A stretch of 64,000 bases of DNA, from positions 1 to 64,000 of the forward strand of contig NZ_LGDV01000196.1 in assembly GCF_001280015.1 (NCBI RefSeq). The letters run 5' to 3'. Below, in pieces: positions 38,456-47,920 of this stretch; position 1 is the first letter of the stretch; each line of letters starts with the position of its first letter. A model generated the notes under the pieces. The model was given only the letters and a program-made list of their open reading frames with translations, did no database searches and had not been told where the DNA came from. A program made the position numbers and the translations under genes. The DNA is from Streptomyces sp. MMG1121 (GTDB taxonomy: Bacteria > Actinomycetota > Actinomycetes > Streptomycetales > Streptomycetaceae).

Positions 38456-39342
38456 TGACCGCTCTCCTCGTGCTCGGTGAACGCGTCCTTGTGTTCGGCG
38501 ATCCGCGCGAACTCCTCCACCGTCAGCGACTCCCCGCGCGCCTGCGGCGAGACCCCGGCCGCGACCAGGGCGGCCTCGGCGGCGGCGGCGGACCCGGCCC
38601 AGCCGGCGAGCGCCGCCCGCAGGGTCTTGCGGCGCTGCGCGAAGGCCGCGTCGACGACCGCGAAGACCTCCTTCTTGGAGGCCGTGGTCTTGATCGGCTC
38701 GGTCCGGCGGACCAGCGAGACCAGCCCGCTGTCGACGTTGGGCGCGGGCCAGAAGACGTTGCGGCCGATGGCCCCGGCCCGCTTCACCTCGGCGTACCAG
38801 TTCGCCTTCACGGACGGCACGCCGTACACCTTGGAGCCGGGCGCGGCGGCCAGCCGGTCGGCGACCTCGGCCTGCACCATGACGAGCGTGCGCTCGATGC
38901 CCGGGAACGTGTCGAGCATGTGCAGCAGCACAGGGACGGCGACGTTGTACGGCAGGTTCGCCACCAGGGCCGTCGGCGCCGGGCCGGGCAGCTCGGTGAC
39001 GTGCATCGCGTCGGAGTGGACCAGCGCGAACCGGTCGGCGCGCTCCGGCATGCGCGCGGCGACGGTCGCGGGCAGCGCGGCGGCCAGGACGTCGTCGATC
39101 TCGACGGCGGTGACCCGGTCGGCGGCCTCCAGCAGCGCCAGCGTGAGGGACCCGAGCCCCGGGCCGACCTCGACGACCACGTCGTCGGCGCGGACCCCGG
39201 CGGTGCGGACGATACGGCGGACCGTGTTGGCGTCGATCACGAAGTTCTGGCCGCGCTGCTTGGTGGGACGGACACCGAGCGCGGCCGCCAGCTCGCGGAT
39301 GTCGGCGGGACCGAGAAGGGCGTCGGGGGAGGGGCTGCTCAC
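38452..39342 (-). CDS. rsmA: 16S rRNA (adenine1518/1519-N6)-dimethyltransferase (296 aa)
   Basis: RsmA/KsgA dimethylates two adenosines in helix 45 of 16S rRNA late in 30S assembly. Motifs: [23 protein letters not shown] motif [31 protein letters not shown] (catalytic NLPY) and [20 protein letters not shown], then [15 protein letters not shown] 39342 is used as start; in-frame codons upstream lie in the gap to rpfC and lack a ribosome binding site. It is coupled to ispE. Confidence 0.96.
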   Translation of the reverse strand: MSSPSPDALLGPADIRELAAALGVRPTKQRGQNFVIDANTVRRIVRTAGVRADDVVVEVGPGLGSLTLALLEAADRVTAVEIDDVLAAALPATVAARMPERADRFALVHSDAMHVTELPGPAPTALVANLPYNVAVPVLLHMLDTFPGIERTLVMVQAEVADRLAAAPGSKVYGVPSVKANWYAEVKRAGAIGRNVFWPAPNVDSGLVSLVRRTEPIKTTASKKEVFAVVDAAFAQRRKTLRAALAGWAGSAAAAEAALVAAGVSPQARGESLTVEEFARIAEHKDAFTEHEESGQ

Positions 39343-39421
39343 GGGACAAGGGTACGGGGCGGTACGAAGCCCCCTCCACCACCGGCTGTACGCGACCCCG
39401 TACACCACCCCCGCCCGGCGC

Positions 39422-40855
39422 TCACCCGTGCAGCCGCGCCCCGCAGTGCGGCCAGGGTGTCGCCCCGCGTCGCACGTACAGCTTCTTCGCGCGGAACGTC
39501 TGTTCCTCGGCCGATGCCTCCTGGGGGCGTCCGTTGCCGCCGAGGCTGTGCCATGTGTGCGTGTCGAACTGGTAGAGCCCGCCGTACATCCCCGAGGGGT
39601 CGACCGCGTCCGGACGGCCGCCGGACTCGCAGGCGGCGAGGCCGTGCCAGTTCAGACCGTCGGCGCCGGCCACGGAGGTCGGCCGCGGCTTGGTGCCCAC
39701 CTTCACGATCTGGGGGCGTGGCTTGCGCACCACCTCGGAGGTCTCCCGGCGCGGTTTCTCCTTGACCCCGTTGACGGTGCGCAGCAGGTAGGTGTCGCGT
39801 CGCAGTCCGGGCCGGCCGGGCTGGACGACGACCTCGGTGCCCTTGAAGAGGGTGGGGTCCTCGGTCCGCTGCACGTCGAACGGGATCTGCTCCTCGCGGA
39901 CCTCCCGGGCGCCGCTGACCCGCAGCACGGTGACCGTCTGTCCGTCGCGCGGGAAGCTGGCCGGCGGGACGGAGGTGATGTCCTGGCCGTGCAGGATGAT
40001 CCCGGCCTCCGCGATCGCCTCGCCGACAGTGGCTGCGTTGGTGCGGATGGTGCGGGGCCGGCCGTCCGCCATGATCGTGACGGCGCGCTCGGTGCGTACG
40101 TCGAGCGCGAGCCCGGCGCGTCCGATGGGCTGGGAGCGCGAGGCTGACAGGTACGCGCCCTCGGCGCGCACCCCCAGCTCGTCCAGCGCGCCTTCCACCG
40201 TGTGCGCCGTCGTCCACACCTCGCGCCGTTCCCCGTCCAGCGTGAGCCGGACGGGGCGCCCGTAGCGCACGGCGACGGTGTCACCGCTGGCGAGCGCCGT
40301 CCCGGGGGCGGGCACGATCATGTCGTGCGCCCCCGCGTGTACGCCCTCCTCGGCGAGCAGCTCGCGCACGTCGTCGGCGAAGGTGTGCAGGGTGCGTTGC
40401 TTGCCTTCGACGGTCAGCTCGATCGCCTTGTCGTTGGCGATGAACGCGGTGGTGCCGCCAGCCAGGAAGGCCACGACCAGCGCCTGCGGCAGCAGACGGC
40501 GCACGGTGGATTCCGGGCGCTCGGCGCCACGCGCCCTGCGCCGGCGCGCGGCACGCCCGCTCACTCCGGCGGGCATCTCGGCATCGCACGCCTCTTCTTC
40601 CGGCGCGCTCCCGGCCTGCGCGACGCCTGTGCCGCCGCCCACGCCGCCGCCCCCGCCTCCGCCCTGCCGGGGCAGCACCGGATCGGCGACGAAGTACGCC
40701 TGCGCCTCGTAGGCGGGCCGGTAGGTGTCCTCGTACAGCCCGTACGGCAGGGTGTCCGCGCTGTGCACGGACATGTCACGGCCGTACGGCTCCACCGAGA
40801 CGTCAGGGCCGTACGGCTCGTGCGTCTCGAACGTCTCGTACTGCGACTTGCTCAC
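39422..40855 (-). CDS. rpfC: Resuscitation-promoting factor RpfC-type, DUF348-G5-Rpf (477 aa)
   Basis: A secreted or anchored cell-wall hydrolase. Order: a 115-residue cytoplasmic tail with [18 protein letters not shown] repeats and a poly-Gly run; a membrane helix (about 118-140, [20 protein letters not shown]); three DUF348 modules (start [45 protein letters not shown]); a G5 domain ([20 protein letters not shown]); and the Rpf lysozyme-like domain (about 400-477) with the catalytic Glu in [17 protein letters not shown]. It cleaves peptidoglycan during spore germination; RpfC of S. coelicolor has this architecture and location. The GTG at 40855 has GGAG at about 10 bp. Confidence 0.93.
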   Translation of the reverse strand: MSKSQYETFETHEPYGPDVSVEPYGRDMSVHSADTLPYGLYEDTYRPAYEAQAYFVADPVLPRQGGGGGGGVGGGTGVAQAGSAPEEEACDAEMPAGVSGRAARRRRARGAERPESTVRRLLPQALVVAFLAGGTTAFIANDKAIELTVEGKQRTLHTFADDVRELLAEEGVHAGAHDMIVPAPGTALASGDTVAVRYGRPVRLTLDGERREVWTTAHTVEGALDELGVRAEGAYLSASRSQPIGRAGLALDVRTERAVTIMADGRPRTIRTNAATVGEAIAEAGIILHGQDITSVPPASFPRDGQTVTVLRVSGAREVREEQIPFDVQRTEDPTLFKGTEVVVQPGRPGLRRDTYLLRTVNGVKEKPRRETSEVVRKPRPQIVKVGTKPRPTSVAGADGLNWHGLAACESGGRPDAVDPSGMYGGLYQFDTHTWHSLGGNGRPQEASAEEQTFRAKKLYVRRGATPWPHCGARLHG

Positions 40856-40972
40856 GCCGACACGCTCCAGAGGTGCCAGAGGGGTCCGGATCGGGCCCCC
40901 AGAACCTAGCGGAGCGACCGTCACTCTCCAAAGCGACGCGACTACCCACGGTGCCCGTACGCGCGTGCGTGC

Positions 40973-41869
40973 TCAGTAGCCGAAGGCGCAGGCGGTGTTG
41001 GCGCCCAGGGCGGTCGCCAGCGTGTCCTCGTCGATGCCGCGCACGGCGGCCATCGCACGCACCGTGACCGGGATCAGATAGGGCGCGTTGGGCCGGCCCC
41101 GGTACGGCGCCGGGGTCAGGAAGGGCGCGTCGGTCTCCACGAGGACCAGTTCCAGGGGGGCGACGGCGAGCGCGTCCCGCAGGTTCTGGGCGTTCTTGAA
41201 GGTGACGTTGCCGGCGAAGGACATGAAGTAGCCCTCGCGGGCGCAGATGCCGGCCATCTCGGCGTCGCCGGAGTAGCAGTGGAAGACGGTGCGCTCGGGT
41301 GCGCCCTCCTCCTTCAGCACGCGCAGGACGTCGGCGTGGGCGTCGCGGTCGTGGATGACGAGCGCCTTGCCGTGCCGCTTGGCGATCTCGATGTGGGCGC
41401 GGAAGGACCGTTCCTGGGCCGCCTTGCCCTCGGGGCCGGTGCGGAAGTGGTCCAGGCCCGTCTCACCGACGCCCTTCACCTGGGGCAGTGCGGCCAGCCG
41501 GTCGATCTCGGCGAGGGCCGCATCCAGCGCCGCGTCACCGCCCGGTGTGCGGGCGCCCTGCCGCGACCAGCCGTCGGGGTCGCCGTGGACGATCCGCGGG
41601 GCCTCGTTGGGGTGCAGGGCGACGGTGGCGTGGACGCTGTCGTGCGCGGCCGCGGTCTCGGCGGCCCAGCGCGAGCCCTTGATGTCGCAGCCGACCTGGA
41701 CGACGGTCGTCACCCCCACCGACGCGGCCTTCGCGAGCCCCTCCTCGACCGTGCCCGACTGCATGTCGAGGTGGGTGTGCGAGTCGGCGACGGGCACCTC
41801 GAGGGGTGCCGGAAGCGGCGGTGCGGTGTTCTTGTCGTCCTTGGACTTCTGGCCGGCGTTCGAAGGCAT
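40973..41869 (-). CDS. tatD: TatD-family metal-dependent hydrolase (298 aa)
   Basis: An amidohydrolase-fold nuclease: first metal site DSHTHLDMQSG, then VALHPNEA, GVGETGLDHFR (Glu ligand), LVIHDRDAHADVL, VFHCYSGDAEMA and LVETDAPFLTPAPYRG (Asp ligand). TatD proteins are 3'-5' exonucleases or D-aminoacyl-tRNA deacylase-like; the exact role in Streptomyces is not settled. The first 25 residues are a Lys/Pro-rich extension not found in E. coli TatD. It opens the tatD-rpfC-rsmA-ispE run. Confidence 0.92.
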   Translation of the reverse strand: MPSNAGQKSKDDKNTAPPLPAPLEVPVADSHTHLDMQSGTVEEGLAKAASVGVTTVVQVGCDIKGSRWAAETAAAHDSVHATVALHPNEAPRIVHGDPDGWSRQGARTPGGDAALDAALAEIDRLAALPQVKGVGETGLDHFRTGPEGKAAQERSFRAHIEIAKRHGKALVIHDRDAHADVLRVLKEEGAPERTVFHCYSGDAEMAGICAREGYFMSFAGNVTFKNAQNLRDALAVAPLELVLVETDAPFLTPAPYRGRPNAPYLIPVTVRAMAAVRGIDEDTLATALGANTACAFGY

Positions 41870-41925
41870 GCCCCGATCCTACGAAAGGGGCGTGCCGTCG
41901 CCCGCCGGCGATCCGCTTGTTCCGC

Positions 41926-42345
41926 TCAGCCGGCCTTGCGCTGGAACGGGTGCAGCAGATCGGACAGATGCCAGTGGTGCGGCTCCTTGGGCACCGCGGC
42001 CACGGGGGCCACCGCGGGCACCTCCGGCGACTCGACCGGGCCCGCCTGCGGCACGCTGTGCTGCCCCTGTCCGGCGCCGCGTACCGAGGAGACCTGCCCC
42101 GCGCGCATGATCCGCACGACGTGGCCGTCGCAGTTGTGGCAGTTGGGCTTGCTCAGCGGCGACGGCACGACCCTGCCGTCCGCCACGTACAGCACGAACT
42201 CGTGCCCCTCGGCATCCGTGTGGTGCTCTATCTCGTACGACTGCTCCCAGCCGTGCCCGCAGCGCATGCAGGCGAACGAATACGACTCGTGAACGACGGC
42301 TGTGGGTGTGCCACGGAGGCCGGTCTGCCCTGCGATCTCGCTCAT
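41926..42345 (-). CDS. Small zinc-ribbon-like protein (139 aa)
   Basis: Two CxxC pairs (SFACMRCGHGWEQSY and KPNCHNCDGHVVRIM) 39 residues apart would bind a zinc ion, with a conserved YEIEHHTDAEGHEFVLY between them; the second half is Pro/Ala/Val-rich and likely flexible. I know this only as a conserved streptomycete protein of unknown function. The ATG at 42345 is set by a strong AGAGGAG. It lies between tatD and rsmI in the same direction. Confidence 0.75.
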   Translation of the reverse strand: MSEIAGQTGLRGTPTAVVHESYSFACMRCGHGWEQSYEIEHHTDAEGHEFVLYVADGRVVPSPLSKPNCHNCDGHVVRIMRAGQVSSVRGAGQGQHSVPQAGPVESPEVPAVAPVAAVPKEPHHWHLSDLLHPFQRKAG

Positions 42346-42600
42346 GCCAGCTCCTCTGGTCCGCTGGACGAGGGACGGTTGTGCGTCCCTTCGACCAGTG
42401 GACGCCTTCACCAGCGCGGATGCAGCAGGGCTGTCGAGTGTTGGAAGCGATTTGAGCCTTCCTTGCCGAATGGCCCCTGTCCGCCCCCACTTCCCTTTGC
42501 CATCGGCGACAGCCTTTTGCCCTCCCATGGCCGATCTGCTCACCCGAGAACAGCCCTGCTCAGAGGGGGTATCCGGCAGTCCGGAGGAAGGTGGGGAACC
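42346..42600. other. 255-bp gap before rsmI
   Basis: Nothing coding is seen. It should carry the promoter of the zinc-ribbon gene and the end of rsmI transcription; no strong hairpin is present. Confidence 0.4.
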
Positions 42601-43449
42601 TCACGCTCCGCCACGCTTGGCAGCGACCACGGCGTCGAACACGACCCGCTTCGGCAGGCCCGCCTCCACGGCGACCGCCGCGATCGCCTCCTTGCGCCGC
42701 TCGCCGGCCTCCTCACGCACCCGCACCCGCCGGACGAGCTCCTCCGCGTCGAGTTCCTCGGGCCCGGTCTCGGGCGCCCCCTCGACGACGACGGTGATCT
42801 CCCCGCGCACCCCCTCCGCGGCCCAGCGCGCCAGCTCGTCCAGCGGACCGCGCCGTACCTCCTCGTACGTCTTGGTCAGCTCGCGGCAGACGGCGGCCCG
42901 CCGCTGTGCGCCGAAGACCTCGGCCATGGCGGCGAGGGTGTCGTCGAGCCGGTGCGGGGCCTCGAAGTACACGAGCGTGCGCCGCTCGTCCGCGACCTCC
43001 CGCAGCCGGGACAGCCGCTCCCCCGCCTTGCGCGGCAGGAAGCCCTCGAAGCAGAACCGGTCGACGGGCAGCCCGGACAGGGCGAGCGCGGTGAGCACGG
43101 CGGACGGGCCGGGTACCGCGGTGACCCGGATGTCCTTCTCGACGGCGGCCGCGACCAGGCGGTAGCCCGGGTCGGAGACGGACGGCATCCCGGCGTCGGT
43201 CACGAGCAGCACGCGCGCGCCGCCGAGCAGTTCCTCGACCAGCTCCGGCGTGCGGGCGGACTCGTTGCCCTCGAAGTACGACACCACGCGGCCCTTGGGG
43301 GTGACGCCGAGGGCCTGGGTGAGGCGGCGCAGCCGCCGGGTGTCCTCGGCGGCGACCACGTCGGCGCCGGCCAGCTCCTCGGCCAGCCGGGGCGGCGCGT
43401 CCGCGGTGTCGCCGATGGGGGTACCTGCGAGGACAAGGGTTCCAGTCAC
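42601..43449 (-). CDS. rsmI: 16S rRNA (cytidine1402-2'-O)-methyltransferase (282 aa)
   Basis: RsmI methylates the 2'-OH of C1402 in the 30S decoding centre. Motifs of the tetrapyrrole-methylase fold: TGTLVLAGTPIGDTADAPPR at the start, VVAAEDTRRLRRL, VSYFEGNE, LVTDAGMPSVSDPGYRLV (SAM site) and VPGPSAVLTALALSGLP, then FCFEGFLPRK. The GTG at 43449 has GAGGATGGGGG upstream and is divergent from pmt. Confidence 0.95.
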   Translation of the reverse strand: MTGTLVLAGTPIGDTADAPPRLAEELAGADVVAAEDTRRLRRLTQALGVTPKGRVVSYFEGNESARTPELVEELLGGARVLLVTDAGMPSVSDPGYRLVAAAVEKDIRVTAVPGPSAVLTALALSGLPVDRFCFEGFLPRKAGERLSRLREVADERRTLVYFEAPHRLDDTLAAMAEVFGAQRRAAVCRELTKTYEEVRRGPLDELARWAAEGVRGEITVVVEGAPETGPEELDAEELVRRVRVREEAGERRKEAIAAVAVEAGLPKRVVFDAVVAAKRGGA

Positions 43450-43583
43450 GCCCCCATCCTCGCAGGGACCGCCCGCATCCCGGGAACTCGTACGCGGTGC
43501 CCGCGCCCCGGGGACAGGGCCGTGTTCCGACTGGTACCGCCCATGCACGGGACTCGCACAGAACGGTTCCCTACGATGGCGCG

Positions 43584-45332
43584 GTGACCAGTACCGCGTC
43601 CTCCACGGACCTCCGGCAGGGCCAGGCGCCGCACGATGAGCGGCCGGCGTGGCAGCAGCGGCTGCGCCGATTCGGGTACGTACCGGCCAAGGACGCGCCG
43701 TCGGGCGACGTACGCGACCGGCTGGTGCCCCCGTACGCCGAGCCCGGCTCCCGGCTGTGGCAGGCGCTCGGCGTGCCGCCGGTCCTCGCCGAGCGGATCA
43801 CGCGCTGGTCCGGCTGGGGCGGTCCGCTGCTGGTCACGCTGATGGCGGGCCTGATGCGGTTCTGGAACCTGGGCAGCCCGCGCGCGGTGATATTCGACGA
43901 GACGTACTACGCCAAGGACGCCTGGGCGCTCGTCCACCGAGGTTTCGAGGTCAACTGGGACAAGAACGCCAACGACCTGGTCCTGCAGACGCACGGGCAC
44001 CTCGCGATCCCGACGGACGCGGCGTACGTCGTGCATCCGCCGGTCGGCAAGTACGTCATCGGGCTCGGCGAGCTGATCTTCGGGTTCAACCCGTTCGGCT
44101 GGCGGTTCATGACCGCTCTGCTGGGCACGCTGTCCGTGCTGCTGCTGTGCCGGATCGGGCGCCGGATCTTCCGCTCGACGTTCCTCGGCTGCCTGGCGGG
44201 CACGCTGATGGCGGTGGACGGCCTGCACTTCGTGATGAGCCGGACCTCGCTGCTGGACGGCGTGCTGATGTTCTTCGTGGTGGCCGCGTTCGGTTGCCTG
44301 GTCATCGACCGGGACCGGACACGGGCGAGACTGGCCGCCGCCCTGCCGGTGGGAGCCGACGGCCGGGTCCGTCCGGACGCGCACGTCGGCGACACCCTCC
44401 GCCTGGGCCTGCGTCCCTGGCGTTGGGCGACCGGGCTGATGCTGGGCCTGGCCATCGGCACCAAGTGGAACGGCCTGTACATCCTGGCCGCGTTCTGCGT
44501 GATGGCGGTCCTGTGGGACGTCGGCGCCCGCAGGACGGCCGGTGCGCGTCACCCGTATGCCGCAGCTCTCAAGTACGACACCGGCCTCGCCTTCGTCGCG
44601 ACCGTTCCGCTGGCCATCGCCGTCTACCTGCTCTCCTGGCTCGGCTGGATCCTCTCCCCGACCGACGGCACGGGCGGCTACTTCCGCAACTGGGCGGCCA
44701 CCGACGGCAAGGGCGGCAGCTGGGCCTTCCTGCCGGATTGGCTGCGCAGCCTGTGGCACTACGAGCACGAGGTGTACGAGTTCCACGTCGGGCTGACGTC
44801 CCCGCACACCTACCAGTCCAATCCGTGGAGCTGGATCGTGCTGGGCCGCCCGGTGTCGTACTTCTACGAGTCCCCGAGCCCCGGAACCGACGGCTGCCCG
44901 GCGAACGCGGGCCAGAAGTGCGCGCGTGAGGTCCTGGCGCTCGGCACACCGCTGCTGTGGTGGGCGGCCTGCTTCGCGATCCTGTACGTGCTGTGGCGCT
45001 GGGCGTTCCGCCGCGACTGGCGGGCCGGGGCCATCGCGTGCGGGATCGCGGCCGGCTATCTGCCGTGGTTCATGTACCAGGAGCGGACGATCTTCCTCTT
45101 CTACGCGGTCGTCTTCGTGCCGTTCCTGTGTCTGGCGGTGGCGATGATGATCGGCGCGATCATCGGCCCACCGGGCTCGAGCGACACCCGCCGGGTCGTC
45201 GGCGCGTCGGCGGCGGGCGTCCTGGTGCTGCTGATCGTCTGGAACTTCATCTACTTCTGGCCGCTCTACACCGGCACCGCGATCCCGATAGACCAGTGGC
45301 GGTCGCGGATGTGGCTGGACACCTGGGTCTGA
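43584..45332 (+). CDS. pmt: Protein O-mannosyltransferase (582 aa)
   Basis: A GT-C membrane enzyme that moves mannose from polyprenyl-phospho-mannose to Ser/Thr of exported proteins. D105-E106 in VIFDETYYAKDAWAL is the catalytic pair after helix 1; HPPVGKYVIGLGELIFGFNP and GTKWNGLYILAAFCV are family motifs; about 11-12 membrane helices in all. In S. coelicolor, Pmt glycosylates lipoproteins such as PstS and is needed for phage phiC31 infection. The GTG at 43584 lies 6 bp after TACGAT (43572-43577), so the transcript may be leaderless. Confidence 0.94.
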   Translation: MTSTASSTDLRQGQAPHDERPAWQQRLRRFGYVPAKDAPSGDVRDRLVPPYAEPGSRLWQALGVPPVLAERITRWSGWGGPLLVTLMAGLMRFWNLGSPRAVIFDETYYAKDAWALVHRGFEVNWDKNANDLVLQTHGHLAIPTDAAYVVHPPVGKYVIGLGELIFGFNPFGWRFMTALLGTLSVLLLCRIGRRIFRSTFLGCLAGTLMAVDGLHFVMSRTSLLDGVLMFFVVAAFGCLVIDRDRTRARLAAALPVGADGRVRPDAHVGDTLRLGLRPWRWATGLMLGLAIGTKWNGLYILAAFCVMAVLWDVGARRTAGARHPYAAALKYDTGLAFVATVPLAIAVYLLSWLGWILSPTDGTGGYFRNWAATDGKGGSWAFLPDWLRSLWHYEHEVYEFHVGLTSPHTYQSNPWSWIVLGRPVSYFYESPSPGTDGCPANAGQKCAREVLALGTPLLWWAACFAILYVLWRWAFRRDWRAGAIACGIAAGYLPWFMYQERTIFLFYAVVFVPFLCLAVAMMIGAIIGPPGSSDTRRVVGASAAGVLVLLIVWNFIYFWPLYTGTAIPIDQWRSRMWLDTWV

Positions 45333-45489
45333 GTCACGGCTTCGGCGACACCGGACACAGCCGGCGGTGCCGCCATCGGCACCGCGCGCGTGCAGAGCGG
45401 TTCGCCCGGCGACGGCGCCCTGCGGCGGGAAGCCCCGGCCGCTCGTCTACGAGAGCGCGCCGACGACGGCCGCGGCGGCCGGTCCGACT

Positions 45490-45603
45490 GCCGCTTCCGC
45501 CGGTCGCCGGGGCGACGTGGCCCCCTCTGCGATGCCCAGGGACGGCGGGCACGGCGTCAACGCGACCGGGCCGATTGTCGCAACCGTGCTACGGAATGCC
45601 GGC
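45490..45603 (+). pseudogene. 3' remnant of a second penicillin-binding protein gene
   Basis: One frame reads GDVAPSAMPRDGGHGVNATG and PIVATVLRNAG at 45511-45603. This lines up without gaps with the last residues of the intact PBP downstream (GDLAAAGVVEAGGHGGDTAG, PIVAALLKMGG). Nothing recognisable of the transpeptidase domain remains between here and pmt. S. coelicolor has two tandem PBP genes after pmt, as I recall, so this is best read as the scar of the first one. Confidence 0.7.
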
Positions 45604-45703
45604 CGACGTCACCCGCAAAGGCGGGGACTTTAAGGTGTTGGCGGTCGTTGGGGAGTGTGAAGGGGCGGCGGGGCCCTGGGGAAGGCACGGAGGAACTGAG
45701 GCT
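45604..45703 (+). promoter_or_regulatory. Promoter region of the PBP gene
   Basis: The 100-bp gap holds an AT-richer stretch (GACTTTAAGGTGTTGG, about 45626-45641) that could carry a -10 element, and the ribosome binding site GGAGG at 45689-45693. Confidence 0.4.
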
Positions 45704-47374
45704 GTGGGCAAGAGAAGGCGCGTCGCCGAGCGACGGAATACGACCCGACCCGCCGTGCTCGGCGGGATGATCGCCGTGGTCGTCGGCGGCGTCGGATTCG
45801 GCGTCTACGCGCTGACCGGCGGCGGCGCGGCGGCCGACGAGGGCACGTCCGCCACGGCCGACCACAAGGCCGTCAAGACCGGCCCGGTCAGCGCCGCCGA
45901 GGTCCACGCGGTCTCCGCCCGCTTTCTGACGGCCTGGCAGCAGGGCAGGATCAGCGAGGCGGCCGCCGCCACGACCGACGCGCCGGACGCGACCAAGCTG
46001 CTCACCGGCTTCACCAAGGACGCCCGCCTCAAGGGCGTCACGCTCACCCCCGGCGCGGCCACGGGCGCGAAGGTCCCGTTCTCCGTCAAGGCGACGGTGT
46101 CGTACCAGAAGCTCAGCAAACCCCTGGCGTACGGCAGTTCGCTCACCGTGGTGCGCCGGGCGAGCGACGGCAGGCCGCTGGTCGACTGGCACTCCTCCGT
46201 CGTCCACCCGGACCTGCAGGACGGCGACACCCTCGTCACCGGCGAGTCCGGCACCCCGCCCGTCAAGGCCCTGGACCGTGACGGCGGCGAGCTGACGGCC
46301 GCCAAGTACCCGTCACTGGGCACGGTGTTGGACGGTCTGCGCGAGAAGTACGGCAAGACGGCGGGCGGCAAGGCGGGCATCGAGCTGCGCGTGGTGCGCG
46401 GCAAGGCCTCGCAGAAGGCCCAGCTCTCCGACAAGACGCTGGCGGAGCTGAGCCAGGGCACGCCGGGCACGGTGAAGACGACGCTGAACCCTGCCCTCCA
46501 GGCGGCTGCCGAGCAGCAGGTGGCCAAGCAGGCGAAGGCGTCCGTGGTGGTCGTGCGGCCGTCCACGGGCGAGATCCTCGCGGTCGCCAACAGCGGGCAC
46601 GGTTTCAACGTCGGCTTCCAGGGCTCCCTCGCGCCCGGCTCCACGATGAAGATCGTGACGTCGACGATGCTGTTCGAGAAGAAGCTCACCACCCCGGACG
46701 CCTCCCACCCCTGCCCCAAGACGTACAAGCTCGCCGGCTGGACCTTCCACAACGACGACAACTCCGAGATCAAGAAGGGCACGTTCGAGCAGAGCTTCGG
46801 GGCCTCCTGCAACAACGCCTTCATCGACTTCGCGCCGAAGCTGTCCAACAGCGACCTGACGAACGAGGCCCAGCAGGTCTACGGCCTCGGCATGGACAAC
46901 TGGGCCATCGGCGTCCCGTCGTTCGACGGTTCCGTGCCGGTGCAGAGCGGGGCGCAGATGGGCGCCTCGCTGATCGGGCAGGGCGGGGTGCGCATGAACC
47001 CGCTGAACATGGCCTCGGTGGCGTCGACGGTGGAGACGGGCACCTTCCACCAGCCGTACCTGGTGTCGCCCTCGGTGGACAACCGCACACTGGCGAAGGC
47101 CTCGCGCACGATGTCGTCGAAGACCCAGGGCCAGCTGAAGGAGGTCATGCGGTTCACGGCGGCGTACGGCACGGCGGCCAAGGCGATGGCGGGCGTGAGC
47201 GGTGACGTCGGCGCCAAGACCGGCTCCGCCGAGGTCGACGGGCAGAAGAAGCCGAACGGCTGGTTCACCGCCTACCGCGGCGACCTCGCCGCCGCGGGCG
47301 TGGTCGAGGCGGGCGGTCACGGCGGCGACACGGCCGGGCCGATCGTGGCGGCGCTACTGAAGATGGGCGGCTGA
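45704..47374 (+). CDS. Class B penicillin-binding protein (556 aa)
   Basis: A membrane-anchored transpeptidase: N-terminal helix (LGGMIAVVVGGVGFGVYALT), an NTF2-like MecA_N domain (about 60-170; VHAVSARFLTAWQQGRISEA), a dimerisation region, and the transpeptidase domain with S313-T-M-K316, S368-C-N370 and K505-T-G. All three active-site motifs are intact. It would cross-link peptidoglycan outside the membrane. The GTG at 45704 follows GGAGG. It lies between pmt and ssgE; proximity to the sporulation gene ssgE hints at a role in septal or spore wall growth, which is inference. Confidence 0.92.
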   Translation: MGKRRRVAERRNTTRPAVLGGMIAVVVGGVGFGVYALTGGGAAADEGTSATADHKAVKTGPVSAAEVHAVSARFLTAWQQGRISEAAAATTDAPDATKLLTGFTKDARLKGVTLTPGAATGAKVPFSVKATVSYQKLSKPLAYGSSLTVVRRASDGRPLVDWHSSVVHPDLQDGDTLVTGESGTPPVKALDRDGGELTAAKYPSLGTVLDGLREKYGKTAGGKAGIELRVVRGKASQKAQLSDKTLAELSQGTPGTVKTTLNPALQAAAEQQVAKQAKASVVVVRPSTGEILAVANSGHGFNVGFQGSLAPGSTMKIVTSTMLFEKKLTTPDASHPCPKTYKLAGWTFHNDDNSEIKKGTFEQSFGASCNNAFIDFAPKLSNSDLTNEAQQVYGLGMDNWAIGVPSFDGSVPVQSGAQMGASLIGQGGVRMNPLNMASVASTVETGTFHQPYLVSPSVDNRTLAKASRTMSSKTQGQLKEVMRFTAAYGTAAKAMAGVSGDVGAKTGSAEVDGQKKPNGWFTAYRGDLAAAGVVEAGGHGGDTAGPIVAALLKMGG

Positions 47375-47401
47375 CCCGCCGAGAACCGGGGAAAGGCGGG
47401 A

Positions 47402-47740
47402 TCAGGTCCGTACCGGCTCCGCCGTGTACGTACGGCGCAGGAAGCGCACCAGCGCCTTCGACTCGAACTGGACGACCTCGACGCCACTGGCGGAGTGGAA
47501 CTCCACCACGGCCTGCACGCGCCCGCACGGCCACACCCGTACGGCGCCGCTCTCGGCCGGTACCCGCAGCCCCCGCTCCAGCAACGCGCGCGAGATGGTC
47601 CACTCGTGCGGGCCCGGGAGGCCGAACCGGACCGACCGTGGGTCGGTGTCGGGGTCGTACCGCAGGACCACCGGTACGGCCCCCGGGTCCTCCTCGTCCG
47701 TGACGATGTGGGCGCGGGCGTACTGTTCGACCACAGACAT
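47402..47740 (-). CDS. ssgE: SsgA-like sporulation protein, SsgE type (112 aa)
   Basis: A complete SALP-family protein: VPVVLRYDPDTDPRSVRFGL, WTISRALLERGL, VRVWPCGR and VEFHSASGVEVVQFESKALV are its conserved blocks. SALPs help place septal peptidoglycan machinery in sporulating aerial hyphae; SsgE acts late, in spore separation. The symbol rests on family plus position (next to the PBP, as SCO3158 in S. coelicolor). It converges on the PBP gene with 27 bp between stops. Confidence 0.9.
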   Translation of the reverse strand: MSVVEQYARAHIVTDEEDPGAVPVVLRYDPDTDPRSVRFGLPGPHEWTISRALLERGLRVPAESGAVRVWPCGRVQAVVEFHSASGVEVVQFESKALVRFLRRTYTAEPVRT

Positions 47741-47883
47741 CAGACCGCCCTCTCACGCTGAGTCACCTTTACGGAAGCTATTCATCCGCTTTCTCTCCAA
47801 TGTGCCATATTTTCCGATTCACGCTTCCCGGGAGCGGTGAATCTCAAGGACCGATGGACAACCGTTTCGAGACAGCCTGGTTC

Positions 47884-47914
47884 TTGCAAAGTCTTCGCAA
47901 CAAGCCTCTAAAAT
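47884..47914 (+). promoter_or_regulatory. Likely leaderless promoter of the cobalt/nickel ECF operon
   Basis: TTGCAA (47884-47889) and TAAAAT (47909-47914) are 19 bp apart. The GTG start of cbiM is 7 bp after the -10 box, the distance of a transcription start, and no ribosome binding site is present, so the mRNA is probably leaderless. Confidence 0.6.
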
Positions 47915-47920
47915 CGAACG

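Noticed and set aside
40856..40972. c-di-AMP riboswitch before rpfC, as known for rpfA
   Set aside because: The gap is only 117 bp and lacks the size and conserved pairs of a ydaO element.
47741..47920. Cobalamin riboswitch before the cobalt/nickel transporter
   Set aside because: No B12-box-like sequence is seen and the promoter appears to start transcription at the start codon.
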